Positions 24,405 through 27,420 of a stretch of DNA of 27,420 nucleotides are shown here, piece by piece. Every line of letters starts with the position of its first letter. Positions within the stretch are counted from its first letter, which is position 1. Source of the stretch: a virus; IMG/VR virus record IMGVR_UViG_3300017755_000074, positions 1-27,420 of that record; one strand, given 5' to 3'. Below the pieces are notes generated by a model. That model was given only the letters and a program-made list of their open reading frames with translations. It did no database searches and was not told where the DNA came from. Made by a program: the position numbers and the translations under genes.

Positions 24405-24614
24405 TTATTTCTTTTTTCCTCTATATCCGCCTCCGTTTGCTTTATACCTTTTTGCTAGCATTTGAGCTTTACGAGCAGACCACTGACCAGGAGCCCCACC
24501 TTTACTCCCAGCTTTGATAGAATTAAACAATCTTTTACGCATAGTAGGTTTAGTATAGTTTCCTGAACTATTTACGGTGCTTTTTTTCTTAGTTGCTTTT
24601 TTCTTTAACGCCAT
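24405..24614 (-). CDS. Basic small protein (PGQWSARKAQ type)
   Basis: 69 residues. A Lys/Thr/Ser-rich N-terminus (MALKKKATKKKSTVNSSGNY) is followed by RKRLFNSIKAGSKGGAPGQW, SARKAQMLAKRYKANGGGYR and a KKK end. The GGxPGQWSARKAQxLAKxYKxxGGGY block is one I recall from marine phages and from large eukaryotic DNA viruses, without known function. Charge and size suggest nucleic-acid binding. It lies 23 nt before the lipoprotein candidate, in a cassette of similar basic genes. Confidence 0.65.
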   Translation of the reverse strand: MALKKKATKKKSTVNSSGNYTKPTMRKRLFNSIKAGSKGGAPGQWSARKAQMLAKRYKANGGGYRGKKK

Positions 24615-24648
24615 AATTTCTTTTTATTTTTTATAACAGATACGATAT

Positions 24649-24969
24649 TTATGCTTTAGAAGTTTGAGGATACGCTTCATCCATTATCTTTTGCAGTTTA
24701 GCACATCTTTCATATTGTTCAAAACCTATGTAGTGATGGATCATATTCTCAAGTTGTTCTTGCGTAGGTCCAGTTATTGGGTCGTAAGCCATTACTGCCT
24801 CATGACCTTTATCAAATTTCTTTTCTAACAAGTCATCAAAACTAATTTGATTAGTTAAAACAAAATAAGAATTATTATAAGCTGTCTCTAGAAGTACTTG
24901 CTCCAATTGCATTTGTTCAATTTCCGTTAAACCGTTTTCATGCTCAGGTTCATTTTCCCATTGTGACAT
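24649..24969 (-). CDS. Acidic small protein with UvrB/UvrC-like C-terminal motif
   Basis: 106 residues, and the first gene of the leftward block. The N-terminus is acidic (ENEPEHENGLTEIEQMQLEQ); the middle has AYDPITGPTQEQLENMIHHY. The last 35 residues (YIGFEQYERCAKLQKIMDEA) resemble the UVR motif of UvrB/UvrC, a helical hairpin for protein contact; small phage proteins of this kind are common and not proof of repair function. Its leader (AACTAAAAACAAAACTT before ATG) is A-rich without Shine-Dalgarno. It lies beside the divergent control region, so it may be among the first leftward genes expressed. Confidence 0.6.
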   Translation of the reverse strand: MSQWENEPEHENGLTEIEQMQLEQVLLETAYNNSYFVLTNQISFDDLLEKKFDKGHEAVMAYDPITGPTQEQLENMIHHYIGFEQYERCAKLQKIMDEAYPQTSKA

Positions 24970-25203
24970 AAGTTTTGTTTTTAGTTATACTACATCTATA
25001 AGAATAATATACTAAAATTTCTAGTCCCATAAAAATTATTTAGCACTAACATTACCCCCACACCCTTCAAAAACATACTCCCCCCCCCCACCAAAGTTGT
25101 GTATTTTGCGTGCTATGTACCTCCTCCCCTTTTGCTCCCCACCTTATAATTGTGGTTGGGTTACCCCCCGTAATATTTCCACAACAATTAAAATTTATTA
25201 ATT
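24970..25203. promoter_or_regulatory. Divergent control region with C/G-run tracts
   Basis: This 234-bp gap separates the leftward and rightward blocks and should hold promoters for both. The plus strand has C5 (25055-25059), C10 (25080-25089), CCTCCTCCCC (25120-25129), C4 (25137-25140) and C6 (25164-25169) in an otherwise AT-rich genome. Several G-runs on the minus strand could form a G-quadruplex. TATAAT (25145-25150) lies before the rightward gene, and TAGTATATT-type sequence lies before the leftward gene. It could also be a replication origin. No gene is seen in it. Confidence 0.55.
25130..25154 (+). repeat. 25-nt element, copy 1, upstream of the first rightward gene
   Basis: TTTTGCTCCC followed by 15 nt that include TTATAAT and TGTG. 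It matches 25733-25757 at 20 of 25 positions by hand count without gaps, and ends 49 nt before the ATG at 25204. It may be a promoter or regulator site. Confidence 0.45.
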
Positions 25204-25614
25204 ATGTTATATTTTTATTCCTTAAATCAAGGACAACGTTCAGACGGATCACAGTTCCGTTCTATTATCACAACTGATACACCAATAGAAAAAACTAGAT
25301 CAGTATCAATTGGTTCACAATCTGCAAGTGCAAGTACAGACAGAAGATCTGTAAAATATGGTGTATTCAATCCAAAAGATGAAAACAATAATGCTTATTC
25401 ATTTGATAATCCATGGTGGGATACTTTCATTCAGGACTTTGAGATTGATATGGATAACCCTATCAAGACAGGTGATAAGAGTAAAGACAGTTGGTTTAAT
25501 ACTTACCAAGGTAACTTTGCTTTATTATCAGAAGACTTAGAGTTAAGTAAAGAAAATCTTGTTAATTCTAATGGTGAAACAGTAAATAATGTATACTATG
25601 TAAAAACTATGTAG
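25204..25614 (+). CDS. First rightward (probable early) protein, unknown function
   Basis: 136 residues, not recognised. It has no signal peptide or membrane span. The N-terminal 50 residues are polar and Ser/Thr/Arg-rich (SIGSQSASASTDRRSVKYG); the middle carries NPWWDTFIQDFEIDMDNPI, acidic and aromatic; the C-terminus (LSEDLELSKENLVNSNGETV) looks helical then beta. The leader AACAATTAAAATTTATTAATT before ATG is A/T-rich, as for other genes here. It is alone between the divergent control region and a terminator, so it is a single-gene unit, often the pattern of strongly expressed early phage proteins. Host takeover, inhibitor and DNA-binding roles are all open. Confidence 0.6.
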   Translation: MLYFYSLNQGQRSDGSQFRSIITTDTPIEKTRSVSIGSQSASASTDRRSVKYGVFNPKDENNNAYSFDNPWWDTFIQDFEIDMDNPIKTGDKSKDSWFNTYQGNFALLSEDLELSKENLVNSNGETVNNVYYVKTM

Positions 25615-25619
25615 ACTGT

Positions 25620-25655
25620 AAGAGAGAGTGTAATAGCTCTCTCTTTGTTTATTTC
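25620..25655 (+). terminator. Terminator after the first rightward gene
   Basis: AAGAGAGAG pairs with CTCTCTCTT (9 bp, 8-nt loop) 5 nt past the stop codon, followed by TGTTTATTT. The U-run is interrupted, so strength is moderate. Confidence 0.65.
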
Positions 25656-25978
25656 CATACAATCTAACACATGTTTCTGGTTTTATACTACATACTACAA
25701 CATGTTTCCCGTTTCTCTCTCTCTTTCCTCTTTTTTGCTCCCTTTCTTTTAAATGTGTGCATAACATGTACATTAAAGTGTGTTAAACTGTATGTACCTG
25801 GTCTCATATCCACATATTACCACTATTTACCACATCAAAATAATTATTACAACCTAAAGTATATATATAGCTAACAACAATACAACAAGGGTAGTCTTTG
25901 TCTCTCTCTCTATAGGATAAGAGGCATAGTACCCGGAATCTTAATCAAATAATCTCTAACAAATAAACAATAACAATT
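25656..25978 (+). promoter_or_regulatory. Long non-coding gap with pyrimidine tracts before the LRR gene
   Basis: No gene is supported here. A tract at 25705-25750 has no A and only two G's on the plus strand, with (CT)n runs; a second (TC)5 run lies at 25901-25910. ACATGTTTC occurs twice (about 25669-25678 and 25700-25708). AT-rich TATATATATA (25858-25869) and TATAGGAT (25911-25918) are possible -10 elements. The gap probably controls the LRR gene and its neighbour. A small hydrophobic reading frame across the tract is explained by its base composition. Confidence 0.4.
25733..25757 (+). repeat. 25-nt element, copy 2, in the gap before the LRR gene
   Basis: TTTTGCTCCC followed by TTTCTTTTAAATGTG, partner of the element at 25130-25154 (20 of 25 matches). 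It lies 221 nt before the LRR start codon, further than copy 1 from its gene. Confidence 0.45.
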
Positions 25979-26605
25979 ATGAAAAAACTATTAATAATCT
26001 TATTCATGCCATTAATATCTATGGCTCAACAACAAACCTATGTACCAGATGATAACTTTGAGGCTGCCTTAGAGTATATGGGTATAGGTAACGGAATACC
26101 AAATGATAACTATGTCACTACATCTAACATAAGTGATATAACAAATCTTAATATATATGGCCAAGGTATATCTGACCTAACAGGTATAGAAGACTTCCTT
26201 AGCTTAATAAACCTTGAAGCTCAATATAACCAATTGACAAGTATAGATCTAAGTAATAATATTGCTCTAAAGATTTTGTTTATTAGTGACAATCAGCTTA
26301 CACAACTTGATATAAGCAATAACCCTTTGATAAATATACTTCATACATTTAACAATCCAGGCTTAGAATGTATAAATGTATATGATATAACTCAAGCAAA
26401 TAATTTTCCTGCTGGTCATGCTCAGCTTGATAATAACCAATACTTCAGTGAATCGTGCATGTTAACAGACGTAGCTGAAACATATCAGTATAGAAAAGTC
26501 GTAAAGATAATAGATCTATGGGGTAAAGATGTAATCATGTACAATCAACCTGTGTTCTTTATCTATGATGATGGAAGCGTAGAAAGAAAAGTAATAATCC
26601 AATAA
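25979..26605 (+). CDS. Secreted leucine-rich-repeat protein of flavobacterial type
   Basis: 208 residues. MKKLLIILFMPLISMAQQQT is a Sec signal peptide with cleavage near SMA-QQ. TYVPDDNFEAALEYMGIGNG then begins a chain typical of flavobacterial secreted LRR proteins. About three LRR units follow (around 60-125): LINLEAQYNQLTSIDLS, LKILFISDNQLTQLDIS and LINILHTFNNPGLECINV. The C-terminal part (KVVKIIDLWGKDVIMYNQPV, then IYDDGSVERKVIIQ) matches the end of many marine flavobacterial exported proteins; whether it acts as a type IX sorting domain is unsure. With few repeats it may be a trimmed copy. Most likely host-derived cargo acting at or beyond the envelope, perhaps surface modification or exclusion. 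It is 10 nt before the next gene. Confidence 0.8.
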   Translation: MKKLLIILFMPLISMAQQQTYVPDDNFEAALEYMGIGNGIPNDNYVTTSNISDITNLNIYGQGISDLTGIEDFLSLINLEAQYNQLTSIDLSNNIALKILFISDNQLTQLDISNNPLINILHTFNNPGLECINVYDITQANNFPAGHAQLDNNQYFSESCMLTDVAETYQYRKVVKIIDLWGKDVIMYNQPVFFIYDDGSVERKVIIQ

Positions 26606-26615
26606 ATATACTGCT

Positions 26616-26849
26616 ATGACACAAGAACAATATGAATCTTTACTACGTTTTCTTAGTGAAGAAAGAGCACATCTTAAATATAAAGAAGAAGCAGTAGAAC
26701 TAAATACGCACACAGGAGACATTGAGTTTACTGATAATGCAAATAAATATATCAGGACTGAGATAGGTGTATTAGAAATGACCTTTGAACAGTTCGGATT
26801 TAAACCCAAATTAAGCTTATTAAATAGAATTAAGAAACTATTTAATTAA
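26616..26849 (+). CDS. Small helical protein encoded with the LRR gene, unknown function
   Basis: 77 residues: an N-terminal charged helix (MTQEQYESLLRFLSEERAHL), an acidic middle (LNTHTGDIEFTDNANKYIR), and a basic C-terminal end (KPKLSLLNRIKKLFN) that could be amphipathic. It starts 10 nt after the LRR stop, so the two are probably co-transcribed. No signal peptide is present, so it is cytoplasmic or membrane-peripheral and is not obviously a partner of the secreted LRR protein. It is not recognised. Confidence 0.55.
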   Translation: MTQEQYESLLRFLSEERAHLKYKEEAVELNTHTGDIEFTDNANKYIRTEIGVLEMTFEQFGFKPKLSLLNRIKKLFN

Positions 26850-26955
26850 AAACCTATTAGTGATAATAGACTAACAACACCAGCTATTTATGTTAGATAA
26901 TAACATGAGTAGTTAGGTCTTGTTTTTGTTTTTGTTAATTGTGGTTAGTTGATAT

Positions 26956-26998
26956 GGCACCTGATACCTTTTCTTAACGTGTTTGGGTATTGGGTGCC
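26956..26998 (+). promoter_or_regulatory. 13-bp hairpin in the leader of the last rightward gene
   Basis: GGCACCTGATACC pairs with GGTATTGGGTGCC over all 13 positions, two of them G-U, around a 17-nt loop. It lies 40 nt before the ATG at 27039. Neither strand has a U-run after it, so a terminator is unlikely; an operator, RNA switch or stability element fits better. The surrounding 26850-27038 gap holds no gene. Confidence 0.55.
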
Positions 26999-27038
26999 CT
27001 CTATCATAAAACAAAATACTAATACTAAATAAAATTAT

Positions 27039-27420
27039 ATGCCAGACAATTATAACATATCAAACCAAGCACTACAAAAGTTGCTAAAAGAAATACTAAA
27101 TGTACAGGGTAACAGTAACACTGAACACATATTCTCTATGCTAATGACAGATCTAACTGATCATGCCAAAGAATCTATATTACATCTTGCATACATGGAC
27201 ACACAGTATAGACCATTACAAATAGGAGACTATTGTATAGTTAAGCCTAGATCATATCATGCAGGAGCTGAATTTGAATGGGATGTACTAGATGATCTTA
27301 AGCTTAGTCCAGGTAATGGCTATGTTTATGCTAAAGTTACAGGAGATTCAAGCTGGAGTAGCACTGAACCATATAATCCTTTTCGTTCAACACTAGAAGT
27401 AGAACTACTATATCATGACA
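27039..27420 (+). CDS. Unknown protein, C-terminus cut by window edge
   Basis: At least 127 residues, open to the right edge. It begins MPDNYNISNQALQKLLKEIL, then a helix-rich region with EHIFSMLMTDLTDHAKESIL, followed by a beta-type part (YRPLQIGDYCIVKPRSYHAG, VLDDLKLSPGNGYVYAKVTG). The second half may be a small beta-barrel or SH3-like fold, as IGDYCIVKP suggests, but no named family is clear. It has an A/T-rich leader and lies 40 nt behind the 13-bp hairpin. No signal peptide. It is probably part of the early block. Confidence 0.6.
   Translation, partial: MPDNYNISNQALQKLLKEILNVQGNSNTEHIFSMLMTDLTDHAKESILHLAYMDTQYRPLQIGDYCIVKPRSYHAGAEFEWDVLDDLKLSPGNGYVYAKVTGDSSWSSTEPYNPFRSTLEVELLYHD

Noticed and set aside
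24290-24517. Plus-strand frame of 75 codons opposite the small basic genes
   Set aside because: It is antisense to three tightly packed leftward ORFs with better features.
24649-24969. DNA repair (UvrC-like) function
   Set aside because: Only a short UVR-like helical pair is present, which many small phage proteins share; there is no nuclease or ATPase domain.
25055-25169. CRISPR array or tandem repeat array in the C-rich gap
   Set aside because: The C-runs differ in length and spacing, with no repeated unit and spacer pattern.
25543-25773. Minus-strand frame of 76 codons across the end of the first rightward gene
   Set aside because: It overlaps a better-supported gene and its terminator, and the Arg/Glu/Lys-rich part is only the complement of the pyrimidine tract.
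25671-25874. Plus-strand frame encoding a 67-residue hydrophobic peptide that could pass for a holin
   Set aside because: The hydrophobic residues come from the polypyrimidine tract (Phe, Leu, Ser codons). There is no A-rich leader, and the C-terminal part is low-complexity Tyr/Asn. Conservation in relatives would reopen it.
1-27420. tRNA genes, integrase or attachment sites
   Set aside because: No cloverleaf, integrase motif or paired att-like repeat was noticed by eye; a tRNA scan would settle the first point.

Overview
The window looks like part of the genome of a tailed phage (Caudoviricetes) that infects a marine-type flavobacterium or another member of the Bacteroidota. The DNA is strongly AT-rich. 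Start codons are preceded by A/T-rich leaders instead of Shine-Dalgarno sequences, which is usual in Bacteroidota. Three leftward gaps hold TANGTTTG boxes that fit the Bacteroidota -7 element TAnnTTTG. One cargo gene encodes a secreted leucine-rich-repeat protein of a type typical of flavobacteria. Gene order (large terminase, very large portal, acidic scaffold-like protein, capsid candidate), an IHF/HU-like gene and two divergent gene blocks recall crAss-like and related Bacteroidota podoviruses. No search could be run, so the family is inference.

Layout. From 24969 down to 1, every supported gene lies on the minus strand. Reading in the direction of transcription this block holds: (i) a cassette of tiny basic proteins plus a 34-residue lipoprotein candidate (24969-23641); (ii) a cell-wall amidase, a winged-helix-like protein, an IHF/HU-like protein, a zinc-cluster protein and a PD-(D/E)XK nuclease (23570-20389); (iii) a GroES co-chaperonin directly before and overlapping terL, then portal, scaffold-like and capsid genes (19616-11284); (iv) connector and virion proteins, many cysteine-rich (11210-5773); (v) two tandem fibre genes that share the N-terminus MAIQFL, the second running off the left edge for at least 1116 codons (5737-1). 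Strong intrinsic terminators follow the capsid, the 601-residue virion protein and the first fibre gene, so the late block is probably split into several transcripts.

The strand switches at 24970-25203. This gap carries a C10 tract and further C-runs, meaning G-runs on the minus strand, and is the clearest compositional anomaly in the window. To its right, plus-strand genes with no recognised function alternate with unusually long regulatory gaps holding pyrimidine tracts, a repeated 25-nt element and a 13-bp hairpin; these are probably early genes. Among them is the LRR cargo gene.

Working model: the rightward genes act early. The leftward block makes DNA-handling proteins, lysis enzyme, packaging motor, head (possibly folded with the phage GroES and host GroEL), connector, tail and adsorption fibres. 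No tRNA, rRNA, CRISPR array, integrase or insertion sequence was seen.
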